From: an uncultured beta proteobacterium | Lineage (GTDB): Bacteria; Pseudomonadota; Gammaproteobacteria; Burkholderiales; Burkholderiaceae_C | Length of the DNA: 64,000 nt | Direction of reading: 5' to 3' | NCBI GenBank assembly: GCA_903823025.1 | Contig: CAIJRK010000055.1 | Span: 1-64,000, forward strand | Shown here: positions 26,474 to 36,249 of the stretch, piece by piece | How the letters are laid out: each line of letters starts with the position of its first letter | Position numbering within the stretch: position 1 is the stretch's first letter | Translations under genes and position numbers: made by a program | Notes under the pieces: generated by a model | The model's input: the letters and a program-made list of their open reading frames with translations, nothing else | What the model was told of the DNA's origin: nothing | The model's database searches: none

Positions 26474-27400
26474 ATGGCCACCAGCCTGCTTGCCCTGCTT
26501 GATGACATTGCTACCGTTCTCGACGATGTGGCAGTTTTGACCAAAATAGCGGCCAAAAAAACCGCCGGTGTGCTGGGTGACGATTTGGCGCTGAACGCCC
26601 AGCAAGTCTCTGGCGTCAGGGCTGATCGTGAACTTCCGGTCGTCTGGGCTGTTTGCAAAGGCTCCCTGATCAACAAAGCTATTTTGGTACCGGCTGCGCT
26701 GGCCATCAGTGCTTTGGCGCCTTGGGGTGTGACACCTTTACTGATGCTCGGTGGCGCTTATTTGTGCTTTGAGGGTTTTGAAAAACTGGCCCACAAGTTT
26801 TTAAGTCGCCACGCAGATGAGGCCGCGCACCAAGCCAAACTTGCGCAAGCGCTGGCTGACCCAGCCATTGATTTAGTGCTGCTGGAAAAAGAAAAAATCA
26901 ACGGTGCCGTGCGTACTGACTTCATCTTGTCCGCCGAAATTATCGCCATCACTTTGGGAACCGTGCAGGCCAGCCCGCTGATGACACAAGTGGTCGTCCT
27001 CAGTGGCATTGCGCTGGTGATGACGCTAGGGGTTTATGGCTTGGTGGCCTGCATTGTTAAGCTGGATGACGGTGGACTTTACCTGAGCCAAAAAGCAGGG
27101 ATTCATACAGTCGCCCGTCTGCAGCGCCGTCTCGGGTGTGGCGTGCTGACCACGGCGCCTTATCTCATGAAAGGCTTGTCCATCGCGGGAACAGCAGCCA
27201 TGTTTTTGGTGGGTGGTGGCATTTTGGTGCACGGCATTCCGGGTACGGGTCAGTGGGTTGAGCAACTCAGTCTGAGCGCGGGTTCATCACTCTCGTCGGG
27301 CCTTGCTTTGGGACTGAATGCTGGCGTTGGCATCGTGGCCGGTGCGGTGGTGCTGGCGCTTGTGAGCGGTTTTAAAAGTTTTAAAGCACGGGTTTTTTGA
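26474..27400 (+). CDS. DUF808/YedI-family inner membrane protein
   Basis: A 308-residue membrane protein close in length to E. coli YedI. The N-terminal block [19 protein letters not shown] and [13 protein letters not shown] are the clear family signature, followed by about six hydrophobic segments from residue 70 onward. Function is unknown for the whole family. The gene ends 6 bases before the convergent SRPBCC gene, with no terminator between them. Confidence 0.9.
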   Translation: MATSLLALLDDIATVLDDVAVLTKIAAKKTAGVLGDDLALNAQQVSGVRADRELPVVWAVCKGSLINKAILVPAALAISALAPWGVTPLLMLGGAYLCFEGFEKLAHKFLSRHADEAAHQAKLAQALADPAIDLVLLEKEKINGAVRTDFILSAEIIAITLGTVQASPLMTQVVVLSGIALVMTLGVYGLVACIVKLDDGGLYLSQKAGIHTVARLQRRLGCGVLTTAPYLMKGLSIAGTAAMFLVGGGILVHGIPGTGQWVEQLSLSAGSSLSSGLALGLNAGVGIVAGAVVLALVSGFKSFKARVF

Positions 27401-27406
27401 TCACTC

Positions 27407-27877
27407 TTAAACTTCACCGCCCAAACGAGCCGTGAGATTAACAAGGTATTTTTCAATCAGCTTGGTAAACTTTTTTTCCACAACGGGGGTGACCATGCCG
27501 CTCATAAAGCCGGGCAGGGGCAACTCTAAAGTGGCTGTGAGTTGCAAGGCGATATGCGTCGCCTGGTTTTTCTTGCCAACAGCCCACTCGCCTGACACCA
27601 AAGCGTTGCCTTCGCCCTCAACCGGCGTCCAGACTATCGTTTGCTGCACCTTGTCAGCGACATATTTGCAAGCGTAGAGGGTTTGCAACTCAACTTGAGC
27701 CACGCTTATTTTTTCCATTTCCCAGCGATAGGTCGCTTCACCGAGGTCAACCAGCTGGTCTAAATTCGGAAAAAAACTGGCGCAAGTCGGAATGTCCGAC
27801 AAAAGGTCAAAAGCTTCTTGAGCGCTGGCATGGACTGTGAAGTTATAGGCAAGCTCAATAGTGACGGAGATAGTCAT
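27407..27877 (-). CDS. SRPBCC/START-like lipid-binding protein
   Basis: A 156-residue soluble protein with the START/polyketide-cyclase-like opening (ITIELAYNFTVHASAQEAFDLLSDIPTCASFFP) in which a helix with D-L-L-S-D-I-P follows the first strand; the last helix carries KKFTKLIEKYLVNLTARL. Such folds bind hydrophobic ligands, for example coenzyme Q in COQ10-like proteins. No ligand or pathway can be deduced. It is convergent with the YedI-like gene and divergent from dusC. Confidence 0.7.
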   Translation of the reverse strand: MTISVTIELAYNFTVHASAQEAFDLLSDIPTCASFFPNLDQLVDLGEATYRWEMEKISVAQVELQTLYACKYVADKVQQTIVWTPVEGEGNALVSGEWAVGKKNQATHIALQLTATLELPLPGFMSGMVTPVVEKKFTKLIEKYLVNLTARLGGEV

Positions 27878-28060
27878 GGATTATTTGTAATGTGTTGATG
27901 AAATCGTTGAGCGATTGTCCGGCAATTACAAACGCCTGACCCAAGGTCTAACCAAGTCAAAAACTGAAGCCCGGCCTTGAGTCTTTTGCGACAAAATGCT
28001 TATCGGTCACAGGCCGCTCTCGTTCTTTTTCTTCTTCGTTTTTACGCCTGGTTTATTTTC

Positions 28061-29074
28061 ATGACTATTATTCTTGCGCCCATGGAGGGCTTGCTTGACT
28101 TTGTCCTGCGCGATATTTTGACGCGCGTCGGCGGGGTTGACCGCTGTGTTTCGGAGTTTATTCGAGTCACCAATTCAGTGCTGCCTGATCGTGTTTTTAT
28201 TCGGGTCGTGCCTGAGCTGCTCAACGGCGGACGGACGTTGGCGGGGGTTCCTGTGCGGGCCCAATTACTTGGCTCGGATCCGGTTTGTCTGGCAGATAAC
28301 GCCGCCAGTCTGGCCGCCCTGGGGCCTCACGGCATTGACCTCAATTTTGGTTGTCCAGCCAAAACCGTGAATCGCCATGGTGGCGGTGCGGCACTGTTGG
28401 AAGACCCCGAACTGCTGTTAAAAATAGTGGCGGCCGTGCGCCGTGCTGTGCCCGCCCATTTGCCGGTTTCCGCCAAAATGCGCCTGGGCTTTCACGACGA
28501 CTTGCGCGCTGAAGAATGCGCGCTGGCCATTGAGAGCGGTGGCGCCTGCGAGTTGGTGGTGCACGCCCGCACCAAAGCCGATGCCTATCGGCCTCCTGCT
28601 TATTGGGAACGTGTTGCCGATATTCGTGAAGCTGTGCGCATTCCCGTCGTCGCGAATGGCGAAATATGGACGGTGCAAGACGCCTTGCGTTGTCGTGAGG
28701 TGTCGGGTTGTCACAGTTTGATGCTGGGCCGTGGCATGGTCACCGATCCAGGCTTGGCGCTGGCGATTAAAGCCGCAACCCGTCCACCGAATCAACCGGC
28801 TTGGCTCGCGTCCGAGTCGGCGAATGTGGGCGTGACCTGGCTGACACTGTTGCCGCTGATGAGCGACTTTTGGCGCCTGGTGTGTGTGCATCTTGAACCG
28901 CGCCAGCAAGCGGGCCGGCTCAAACAGTGGCTGAACTTTTTGCGGCGCCGATATCCCGAAGCCGAACAGGCTTATGCATCACTGCGTACCATCAACTGTC
29001 CTGCGGATGTTGAACGCTGGCTGGCGGTGCTTGATTTGGGCGCCAACCTATCCAAAGTCAACGCGCATCCCTAG
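28061..29074 (+). CDS. dusC: tRNA-dihydrouridine(16) synthase
   Basis: Flavoenzyme reducing a uridine of the tRNA D-loop with NADPH. The N-terminus MTIILAPMEGLLDFVLRDIL and the block VDRCVSEFIRV match DusC (U16) rather than DusA or DusB. The catalytic cysteine is Cys98 in LNFGCPAKTVNRHGGGA; WANGEIW-like FMN binding follows as PVVANGEIWTVQDA. I chose ATG at 28061; a TTG at 27977 would add a hydrophobic extension foreign to the family. The ribosome binding site is poor. The protein has 337 residues, slightly longer than E. coli DusC. Confidence 0.92.
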   Translation: MTIILAPMEGLLDFVLRDILTRVGGVDRCVSEFIRVTNSVLPDRVFIRVVPELLNGGRTLAGVPVRAQLLGSDPVCLADNAASLAALGPHGIDLNFGCPAKTVNRHGGGAALLEDPELLLKIVAAVRRAVPAHLPVSAKMRLGFHDDLRAEECALAIESGGACELVVHARTKADAYRPPAYWERVADIREAVRIPVVANGEIWTVQDALRCREVSGCHSLMLGRGMVTDPGLALAIKAATRPPNQPAWLASESANVGVTWLTLLPLMSDFWRLVCVHLEPRQQAGRLKQWLNFLRRRYPEAEQAYASLRTINCPADVERWLAVLDLGANLSKVNAHP

Positions 29075-29114
29075 AATTACAGTCCCTTATTGACTAGACC
29101 TTGAGAGAATTTTC

Positions 29115-30233
29115 ATGAAAACAAAAGCTGCAGTCGCCTGGAAAGCAGGCCAACCCCTGACCATTGAAACCGTTGATTTGCAAGGCCCAAAATTTGGCGA
29201 AGTCCTGGTTGAAATCAAGGCCACCGGCATCTGCCACACCGATTACTACACGCTCTCAGGCGCTGACCCGGAAGGTATCTTTCCGGCGATTCTGGGCCAC
29301 GAAGGCGCGGGTATTGTGGTCGATGTCGGCCCCGGCGTGACGACGTTGCAAAAAGGCGATCACGTCATTCCGCTTTACACGCCCGAATGCCGCCAATGCA
29401 AATACTGCCTGAGCCGCAAGACTAATTTATGCCAACTCATTCGCGGCACGCAAGGCCGGGGTTTGATGCCCGACGCGACCAGCCGTTTCAGCCTGGATGG
29501 CAAGCCTATCTTTCATTACATGGGCACCAGCACCTTCAGCAACTACACGGTAGCGGCTGAAATTTCGCTGGCCAAGATTCGCAAGGATGCGCCGTTTGAC
29601 AAGGTTTGCTACATCGGCTGCGGCGTCACGACCGGCATTGGGGCGGTGCTGTTCACGGCCAAGGTGGAAGCGGGCGCGAACGTGGTGGTGTTTGGTTTGG
29701 GCGGCATCGGCTTGAATGTGATTCAAGGTGCCAAGATGGTGGGCGCAGACAAAATTATTGGCGTGGACTTGAACCCGGCGCGTGAAGCGATGGCGCGCAA
29801 GTTTGGCATGACGCACTTTTTGAATCCAAAAGCTATTGAAGCTGCTGGCGGCAATATCGTGGACGCGATTGTTCAGCTCACCGACGGCGGCGCTGACTAC
29901 AGCTTTGAATGCATTGGCAACACAAAAGTGATGCGCCAAGCGCTCGAATGCACGCACAAAGGCTGGGGCCGCAGCATCATCATCGGCGTGGCCGAAGCCG
30001 GCGCTGAAATCAGCACGCGCCCCTTCCAGTTGGTGACGGGTCGCAAGTGGGAAGGTTCCGCTTTTGGCGGCGCACGCGGTCGCACCGACGTGCCAAAAAT
30101 TGTGGACTGGTACATGGAAGGCAAGATCAATATTGACGATCTGATCACCCACACCATGCCGCTCGAAGACATCAACAAGGGCTTTGATTTGATGAAGAGC
30201 GGCGAGTCGATTCGCGGTGTGGTGTTGTTCTGA
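29115..30233 (+). CDS. frmA: S-(hydroxymethyl)glutathione dehydrogenase (class III alcohol dehydrogenase)
   Basis: First enzyme of glutathione-dependent formaldehyde removal; also reduces S-nitrosoglutathione. The 372-residue protein has the catalytic zinc ligands Cys40, His62 (GHEGAG) and Cys169 and the structural zinc set Cys92, Cys95, Cys98 and Cys106. The Rossmann motif [13 protein letters not shown] lies near residue 194. The ATG is preceded by GAGAG. It overlaps the S-formylglutathione hydrolase gene by one base (TGATG), so the two form an operon. No frmR-type repressor is adjacent. Nitrosative protection would fit with nitrate respiration nearby, but this is inference. Confidence 0.96.
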   Translation: MKTKAAVAWKAGQPLTIETVDLQGPKFGEVLVEIKATGICHTDYYTLSGADPEGIFPAILGHEGAGIVVDVGPGVTTLQKGDHVIPLYTPECRQCKYCLSRKTNLCQLIRGTQGRGLMPDATSRFSLDGKPIFHYMGTSTFSNYTVAAEISLAKIRKDAPFDKVCYIGCGVTTGIGAVLFTAKVEAGANVVVFGLGGIGLNVIQGAKMVGADKIIGVDLNPAREAMARKFGMTHFLNPKAIEAAGGNIVDAIVQLTDGGADYSFECIGNTKVMRQALECTHKGWGRSIIIGVAEAGAEISTRPFQLVTGRKWEGSAFGGARGRTDVPKIVDWYMEGKINIDDLITHTMPLEDINKGFDLMKSGESIRGVVLF

Positions 30234-31108
30234 TGGCCGCGCTGGAACCCCTGGAACTATTGAGCGAGCAGGTTTGCTTTGGTGGCGTGCAGCGCTTTTA
30301 CCAGCATGACTCAAGCGTGATTGGGTTGCCGATGCGGTTTTCGGTGTACTTACCGCCACAAGCCGGACATCAAAAAGTACCAGCGTTGCTGTTTTTGGCA
30401 GGCCTGACTTGCACCGAAGAAACCTTCATGGTCAAGGCTGGGGCGCAGCGCGTGGCCGCCGAGTTGGGCCTGGCGCTTATCACGCCAGACACCAGCCCGC
30501 GTGGTGCCGGTGTGGCGGGCGAGGCCGAGAGTTGGGACTTTGGGTTGGGGGCCGGATTTTATCTGGACGCCACGCAAACGCCTTGGTCAACGCACTATCG
30601 GATGGAAAGTTACCTCACCACTGAACTACTGTCGCTGGTGGCGCAAGAGCTACCGGTAGATACGGATCATTTGGGGATTTCCGGGCATTCGATGGGCGGA
30701 CATGGGGCGTTAACACTGGCGTTAAAACATCCGGGCTTGTTCAAATCGGTGTCGGCATTTGCGCCCATTTGCGCACCGTCGCAATGCCCTTGGGGTGAAA
30801 AAGCGTTGGCCGGTTATCTGGGTGCTGACAAGACCGCTTGGGCGGCGCACGATGCCAGCGCACTGATGGCCGAGTGCCGCACCGCGCCTTACCCGGCTGG
30901 CATTCTGATTGATCAAGGTTTGGCCGATAAATTCCTGCCGGTGCAGTTGAACCCGCATTTGCTGGAAGCGGCCTGTGACAAGGTCGCCCAGCCGCTGACG
31001 TTGCGACGTCATGCAGGTTACGACCACAGCTATTACTTCATCGCCACCTTCATTGAAGACCACTTGAAACATCACGCAAAAATCTTGAAAATTGCGCCAT
31101 TTTTGTAA
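30233..31108 (+). CDS. fghA: S-formylglutathione hydrolase
   Basis: Second step of the formaldehyde pathway, releasing formate and glutathione. This 291-residue serine hydrolase (esterase D family) has the nucleophile Ser153 in GISGHSMGGHGAL, with Asp232 (GLADKFL) and His265 (GYDHSYYF) as the likely remaining triad members. TCTEETF near residue 59 and DTSPRGAG near 86 are family blocks. The ATG shares its A with the TGA of frmA, giving translational coupling. Confidence 0.95.
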   Translation: MAALEPLELLSEQVCFGGVQRFYQHDSSVIGLPMRFSVYLPPQAGHQKVPALLFLAGLTCTEETFMVKAGAQRVAAELGLALITPDTSPRGAGVAGEAESWDFGLGAGFYLDATQTPWSTHYRMESYLTTELLSLVAQELPVDTDHLGISGHSMGGHGALTLALKHPGLFKSVSAFAPICAPSQCPWGEKALAGYLGADKTAWAAHDASALMAECRTAPYPAGILIDQGLADKFLPVQLNPHLLEAACDKVAQPLTLRRHAGYDHSYYFIATFIEDHLKHHAKILKIAPFL

Positions 31109-31171
31109 GATTCCTGAAATTGAGTGGTGACCTGCGAAGCCTAAAATATCGCTACTAAACAAGGGGCATTC

Positions 31172-32758
31172 ATGTTTGAAAAGTTTCGCATTACACATCG
31201 CTTTATAGCCGCCATTGTCATTTTTTCAATCGCGATGTGGAGTGTGATTGGCATCAGTTTTTGGGCACTGGTATCAGATCGGGACAGCATCAAAACGCTG
31301 CATGACGATGCCATGTTGCCCGCCTTGATGGCCGATGAGTCGATTGACAAAATTGTTCAAAACCGTCTGCAAATTCTGCTGGCATTTCAACATGCCCCCG
31401 ACAGTCCCTTGGCATCTGTTCACGATCACCCAACGCATCTTCATCTGGACGCCATTGCCGCTAACCGCGCCGAAGCCAATCGTCTTTTTACGGCGATGGA
31501 CAACACGGCTGCCGGGCCTGAAGAGAAGGCTATTTTTGAGGCCACCAAGACCAGTCGAGCGGCTTGGCGCGTCAAGCTCGATGAGGTCATCAAGGCGATT
31601 CAAACCGGTGATTTCAGTCCCGCGACCATGGCCTATTTTTTGCAAGCCGGACTGGTTGAAGGTGAGGCGGCCATCAAGGCGCTGACGGTCTATCGCGACT
31701 ACCAAGTCAAGCAGGCTCATGAGGCCTACATCGCTGCCGAAAATAGATTTAGCTTGGCCTTGTGGGTGTTTGCCTTGTCTATTTTGATTGGCACCGGCTC
31801 GGCTACCGCGCTGACCTTTTCACTCTTGACGCGGATGCGAACGGGTCTCAAACAGGCCAATGACACGGCCAGCGCCATTGCCGGTGGCGATTTGTCGCAC
31901 ACCGTGCCGCAGTCAGGACACGACGAAATTAGTGATCTATTAAGCCTGATGGAGGTCATGCGCAGCAACTTGCATCAGCTGATAGGGCAAGTGCGCAACG
32001 GCTCTGACGCCATCGCTAGCGCGGCCAGCGAAGTCGCCACCGGCACACTGGATTTATCCAGTCGCACCGAAAGTCAGGCCAGCGCGCTGGAACAAACGGC
32101 AGCGGCCTCCGAACAGTTGGCCAGCACCGTGCAAAACAATGCCGACAATGCCAGTCAGGCCAATCAGTTAGCCGCCTCGGCCTCTGATGTGGCGAGTCGG
32201 GGAGGCTTGGCCGTGTCGGAAGTGGTGCAGACGATGCAAACCATCAACACCTCATCACGCAAAATTGCCGACATTATTGGGGTGATTGATGGCATTGCTT
32301 TTCAGACCAATATTCTGGCCTTGAATGCAGCCGTGGAGGCCGCTCGTGCGGGTGAACAGGGCCGGGGTTTTGCGGTGGTCGCGTCCGAGGTGCGATCTTT
32401 GGCTGGACGCAGCGCACAAGCGGCTCGCGAGATCAAGCTGCTGATTTCAGACTCGGTAGAAAAGGTGGGGGTGGGCACGCAGCAAGTGGCGCAGGCAGGG
32501 GCCACTATGCAAGAAGTTGTGCAAGGCATCAAACGCGTTGCCGATATTGTGAGCGAAATTGCGGCTGCCAGTCATGAGCAATCGGCGGGCATTGCCCAAA
32601 TTAACCAGGCGGTGACACAGCTTGACGGTGTTACCCAACAAAACGCCGCTCTGGTTGAGCAGACCTCTGCCGCCTCCACTGCCCTGCAAGCTCAAGCCCG
32701 CGAGCTAGCCAGCCTGGCGGCCTCGTTCAAGTTGAGCCCGCCAGGCGCGTTGCGCTAG
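31172..32758 (+). CDS. Methyl-accepting chemotaxis protein
   Basis: Membrane chemoreceptor of 528 residues. Helix 1 is at about 11-33, a periplasmic four-helix-bundle type sensor region follows to about 190, then helix 2 (about 193-215), HAMP, and the cytoplasmic signalling bundle. The hairpin tip [20 protein letters not shown] and [18 protein letters not shown] is the invariant CheA/CheW contact. No C-terminal NWETF-like pentapeptide is present. The ligand is unknown; the short sensor domain resembles Tar-family 4HB domains common in Comamonadaceae. AAGGGG precedes the ATG. Confidence 0.94.
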   Translation: MFEKFRITHRFIAAIVIFSIAMWSVIGISFWALVSDRDSIKTLHDDAMLPALMADESIDKIVQNRLQILLAFQHAPDSPLASVHDHPTHLHLDAIAANRAEANRLFTAMDNTAAGPEEKAIFEATKTSRAAWRVKLDEVIKAIQTGDFSPATMAYFLQAGLVEGEAAIKALTVYRDYQVKQAHEAYIAAENRFSLALWVFALSILIGTGSATALTFSLLTRMRTGLKQANDTASAIAGGDLSHTVPQSGHDEISDLLSLMEVMRSNLHQLIGQVRNGSDAIASAASEVATGTLDLSSRTESQASALEQTAAASEQLASTVQNNADNASQANQLAASASDVASRGGLAVSEVVQTMQTINTSSRKIADIIGVIDGIAFQTNILALNAAVEAARAGEQGRGFAVVASEVRSLAGRSAQAAREIKLLISDSVEKVGVGTQQVAQAGATMQEVVQGIKRVADIVSEIAAASHEQSAGIAQINQAVTQLDGVTQQNAALVEQTSAASTALQAQARELASLAASFKLSPPGALR

Positions 32759-32769
32759 CTTTTTAAGCC

Positions 32770-33141
32770 TTAGCCTTTGGCTGAGAAAAGAGCGTAGCCG
32801 TCCTCGTCCATCAAATCATCCAACTCATTAGGCTGGGTGAGTTTGATCTTGAAAAACCAGCCCAGGCCCAGCGGATCAGTGTTGGCTAAAGCCGGGTCAG
32901 TGCGCAAAGCTTCGTTGACTTGCGTCACTTCGCCCGTGACGGGCATGTAAACATCGGCGGCCGCCTTGACTGATTCGACCACACCCGCCACGGCTTTGGG
33001 CGCCAATGTTTGACCAACCTCTGGCAGATCGACGAACACGATGTCGCCCAGCACATCTTGCGCATGATGGGTGATGCCCACGGTGGCCATGTCGCCGTCA
33101 ACGTTGAGCCAAACGTGCTCATCGGTGTATTTAAGTGTCAT
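32770..33141 (-). CDS. gcvH: Glycine cleavage system H protein
   Basis: Lipoyl carrier of 123 residues shuttling the aminomethyl group from glycine decarboxylase to the T protein. The lipoyl-lysine is Lys59 in VVESVKAAADVY, and the frame has the full GcvH length. No gcvT or gcvP is nearby, which is unusual; instead it begins 21 bases after the ETF-QO gene on the same strand. It may be the sole H protein separated from gcvTP, or a second copy with another role such as lipoyl transfer. The MCP gene is convergent, 11 bases away. Confidence 0.94.
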   Translation of the reverse strand: MTLKYTDEHVWLNVDGDMATVGITHHAQDVLGDIVFVDLPEVGQTLAPKAVAGVVESVKAAADVYMPVTGEVTQVNEALRTDPALANTDPLGLGWFFKIKLTQPNELDDLMDEDGYALFSAKG

Positions 33142-33162
33142 GAGATGCTCCAGAGTTTGATC

Positions 33163-34851
33163 TTACATATCCCCATAATTAGGGCCGCCGCCGCCTTCAG
33201 GCGTCACCCAAACAATGTTCTGGGTGGGGTCTTTGATGTCGCAGGTTTTGCAATGAACGCAATTTTGCGCATTAATTTGCAGGCGGTCGGTGTTGTCTTC
33301 GTCCTTGACGAATTCATAAACGCCTGCCGGGCAATAGCGGGCTTCGGGGCCCGCAAACTTGGCCAGATTAATCGCGACGGGAACGCTGGCGTCTTTGAGC
33401 GTCAAATGCGCGGGTTGTTGTTCTTCGTGGTTGGTGCTGCTGATGAACACGCTGCTCAGGCGGTCAAACGTGAGCTTGCCATCGGGCTTGGGATACACAA
33501 TGGGTTGGCACTGAGCGGCGGGCTTGAGGTAGGCGTAATCGGGTTTGTCACGGCGCACCGTCCAGGGCATATTGCCTTTAAGCGCAAATTGCTCCAGCCC
33601 GTTCATTAGCGTGCCCACGGTTAACCCATACTTGAACCAAGTCTTGAAGTTGCGGGATTTGTTGAGTTCCGTGTACAGCCAACTGTTGCTGAAAGCCTCG
33701 GGATAAGCACTGAGTTCGTCATGTTGACGCCCCCCTGTCACGGCCTCAAATGCGGCTTCGGCGGCCAACATGCCTGACTTGATGGCGGTGTGGCTGCCTT
33801 TGATGCGGCTCACATTCAAAAAGCCCGCGTCGCAGCCGACCAATGCGCCTCCCGGAAAAACGGTTTTGGGCAAAGACATCAAGCCGCCTGCCGTGATGGC
33901 TCGCGCACCATAAGCCAAGCGTTTGGCCGGTTTGAGGCCTTCGCCTTCAAGGTAGTAACGAACATTGGGATGCGTTTTCCAGCGCTGAAACTCTTCAAAC
34001 GGACTCAAGTAAGGGTTGCTGTAATTCAAGCCGGTGATAAAGCCCAAAGCGACCTTGTTGTCCTCCATGTGGTACATGAACGAGCCGCCATAGGTGCTGT
34101 TGTCCATCGGCCAACCGGCGGTATGCATGACAAAACCGGGTTGATGGCGGGCCGGGTCAATCTCCCACAACTCTTTGATGCCCAAGCCGTAGGTTTGGGG
34201 GTCACAGCCTTCGTCAAGTTTGTATTTTTCAATGACTTGCTTGCCAAGATGGCCGCGCGAGCCTTCTGCAAAAATAGTGTATTTGGCCAGCAGTTCCATG
34301 CCAATTTGAAAGTTCTCGCCTGGCTTGCCGTCTTTGCCAACGCCCAGGTTGCCGGTCGCCACGCCTTTGACCGAGCCGTTGTCGTTGTAAAGCACTTCAG
34401 CGGCGGCAAAGCCGGGGAAAATTTCAACGCCAATAGTCTCTGCTTGTTGTGCCATCCAGCGCGTCAAGGCTCCCAGGCTGATGATGTAGTTGCCGTGATT
34501 TTGGCTGCACGCTGGCAAGAAAAAACCCGGCGTGGGATAAGCCGACGTTTCACTTAAAAAATTCATAACCTCACTGGTAACGGGCTGATTCAAAGGCGCG
34601 CCCATGGCTTTCCAGTTGGGAAAGAGTTCAGTCAGTGAAATCGGATCAAGGATGGCGCCTGACAAAATATGTGCGCCCGGCTCAGAACCTTTTTCCAGTA
34701 CCACGACGGAAAGGTCTTTGCCTTTTTCGGTCGCCAATTGCTTGAGGCGAATGGCCGTAGCCAGACCAGCAGGGCCGCCGCCAACAACGACAACGTCGTA
34801 TTCCATGGCTTCACGGGGGCCGAACTGGGCCAGAATTTCCTGGTTTGTCAT
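33163..34851 (-). CDS. Electron transfer flavoprotein-ubiquinone oxidoreductase
   Basis: Inner-membrane-associated flavo-iron-sulfur protein passing electrons from ETF (beta-oxidation, choline-derived dehydrogenations) to ubiquinone. The FAD motif VVVGGGPAGLATAIR starts near residue 21, and the [4Fe-4S] ligands are Cys507, Cys531, Cys534 and Cys537 in the ferredoxin-like end. At 562 residues it matches mitochondrial and proteobacterial ETF-QO, not the shorter FixC type. ETF subunits are not in the window. Start ATG at 34851; no strong ribosome binding site is visible. Confidence 0.95.
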   Translation of the reverse strand: MTNQEILAQFGPREAMEYDVVVVGGGPAGLATAIRLKQLATEKGKDLSVVVLEKGSEPGAHILSGAILDPISLTELFPNWKAMGAPLNQPVTSEVMNFLSETSAYPTPGFFLPACSQNHGNYIISLGALTRWMAQQAETIGVEIFPGFAAAEVLYNDNGSVKGVATGNLGVGKDGKPGENFQIGMELLAKYTIFAEGSRGHLGKQVIEKYKLDEGCDPQTYGLGIKELWEIDPARHQPGFVMHTAGWPMDNSTYGGSFMYHMEDNKVALGFITGLNYSNPYLSPFEEFQRWKTHPNVRYYLEGEGLKPAKRLAYGARAITAGGLMSLPKTVFPGGALVGCDAGFLNVSRIKGSHTAIKSGMLAAEAAFEAVTGGRQHDELSAYPEAFSNSWLYTELNKSRNFKTWFKYGLTVGTLMNGLEQFALKGNMPWTVRRDKPDYAYLKPAAQCQPIVYPKPDGKLTFDRLSSVFISSTNHEEQQPAHLTLKDASVPVAINLAKFAGPEARYCPAGVYEFVKDEDNTDRLQINAQNCVHCKTCDIKDPTQNIVWVTPEGGGGPNYGDM

Positions 34852-34985
34852 TGAATAAGCTCGCTTGATAATGAGGATTGATTTTGGAGGAGTCCGCGAC
34901 CGGTATCGCCAACGGTTGATCTTAGGAGACGCGTTGACCTACCTTCAAGAAACGGTCGTTCTATTCTATTCGGGAGATTTTCTAA

Positions 34986-35600
34986 ATGGCTGACAGCCCA
35001 AACTTGACGGGCCGGTTAAAGCGGCTCAAAGATCAGCCTGGCGCGCCATCGCCTTGGACAGTGCGAAACATGAATCGGGGCTTGGTGCGGCACTGGGTCG
35101 GCGCCTCCGGCTCGTTGAGCGCACGGCTGGCCGGGGTGGGTGGTCTTTACAGTGTCAAGGTGCTCAATCAAGGTTTGCAAAAACTGCGTTGGGACGAGGC
35201 GCGTGCGTTGGGCTTGCCGAGGGGCGCCTCCTGCAGGCCCGGCTATGTGCGCGAGGTGTTGCTGTGCATAGCTGGTGTCGCGGTGGTATTTGCCCGTAGC
35301 GTCACCGCACATGCCCCTTCGTTAGGACCGTGGCGATCAGTTCGGGGCTTGGGCACGCGACCCTTGGCGGACGTGCTGTTTAATCGGGTCGGCATGGCGC
35401 GCACGCCTATGGCGTTTGCCAAATTCAAGCCAGCCAGCGTAGCGCATCGTCATGTGGCGCGGGCATGGCAACTGGGTACGGGCACCGAGTTGGCGGTTCG
35501 CGCATTGCCCGCGCGGCGCTCTGTTTTTATGCACCAGGGTGCGCCGCTGCTGGTGATGGAGGTTTTTGCAGGGGAAGCAGCGCCCTGGTTTATCAGTTGA
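34986..35600 (+). CDS. ubiC: Chorismate-pyruvate lyase
   Basis: Makes 4-hydroxybenzoate and pyruvate from chorismate, the first committed step to ubiquinone. The 204-residue protein is divergent from E. coli UbiC but keeps the core: Arg89 in YVREVLLC, the strand ARSVTAHAPSL, the block LGTRPLADVLF, and Glu192 in LVMEVFAG, corresponding to the substrate-binding Arg and catalytic-site Glu. It is divergent from the ETF-QO gene with 134 bases between, a sensible shared promoter region. No ubiA follows. Confidence 0.88.
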   Translation: MADSPNLTGRLKRLKDQPGAPSPWTVRNMNRGLVRHWVGASGSLSARLAGVGGLYSVKVLNQGLQKLRWDEARALGLPRGASCRPGYVREVLLCIAGVAVVFARSVTAHAPSLGPWRSVRGLGTRPLADVLFNRVGMARTPMAFAKFKPASVAHRHVARAWQLGTGTELAVRALPARRSVFMHQGAPLLVMEVFAGEAAPWFIS

Positions 35601-35782
35601 CACCGTTCACCGGTAAAGAAGCGCGGATGTCATTTTCAGGCAGCTCGTGTGCGATTCAGGCTTGTTGACCGTCTTCATTTATTGGGTGTCGCCATCTTCT
35701 GACAACTGATGGTTGACACGGCTCGGCATGGATGAATGGCCACGCTAAACTAAAACACATTCAATTACCACCGAAAGAAAAA

Positions 35783-36031
35783 ATGCTTAATAAAACCAGC
35801 CCAAGAATTCCTCTTGAAACATTTGATGATTTTGACAACGGCCTGTCCGAACTCATTGACCTCTGGTCAAGTGCGGCCGCCAAGTCCGCCAAAGAAGCCG
35901 CACTCACCCAATTCAAAGAAGACTTGGATGCGGCCATCCTCAAATGGATTGACAACCGAGCCAAGTCCAAAAAATACGCCGTCATTGGTGAAGAGTTAGC
36001 GGAGTTTGAAGAGGCCTTGAGTCAAGGCTAA
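35783..36031 (+). CDS. Small acidic hypothetical protein
   Basis: Eighty-two residues, acidic and helical, with no signal peptide or membrane segment (FDDFDNGLSELIDLWSS near the start, EELAEFEEALSQG at the end). I chose ATG at 35783, which has GAAAG upstream; an in-frame ATG at 35732 would add 17 residues. I do not recognise the family. It stands alone between ubiC and a phosphatase on the same strand, 182 bases from ubiC. Confidence 0.55.
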   Translation: MLNKTSPRIPLETFDDFDNGLSELIDLWSSAAAKSAKEAALTQFKEDLDAAILKWIDNRAKSKKYAVIGEELAEFEEALSQG

Positions 36032-36249
36032 GAAAAAGGCGTCAGCCTCTGGTGCTGAAGGGCTGATATCTTCACAGCGTGTAGTGAATAGAGGTTGCAA
36101 GCAAGCGTCTGGCCGTTAAACGGCAAAGACGATCAGCGCAACGAAAAATCAGCTACGCCACTTGAATTGATCAACGGCGCGGCTTGAGAGGGTGTCAAAA
36201 TGCGCCTTTAAACGCACACACAAGAATTTGACTTCTTCACTCCTAACTT
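36032..36249. other. Intergenic gap before the PP2C gene
   Basis: 218 bases without a convincing gene, tRNA or strong terminator. The phosphatase promoter must lie here, but no clear -35/-10 pair was seen. Confidence 0.4.

Noticed and set aside
29427-30359. 310-codon minus-strand frame opposite frmA
   Set aside because: Antisense to a strongly conserved alcohol dehydrogenase; Ala/His/Arg-rich translation without motif.
31109-31171. Sigma-28 flagellar promoter before the chemoreceptor gene
   Set aside because: A TAAA is present but no GCCGATAA-like -10 at the right distance.
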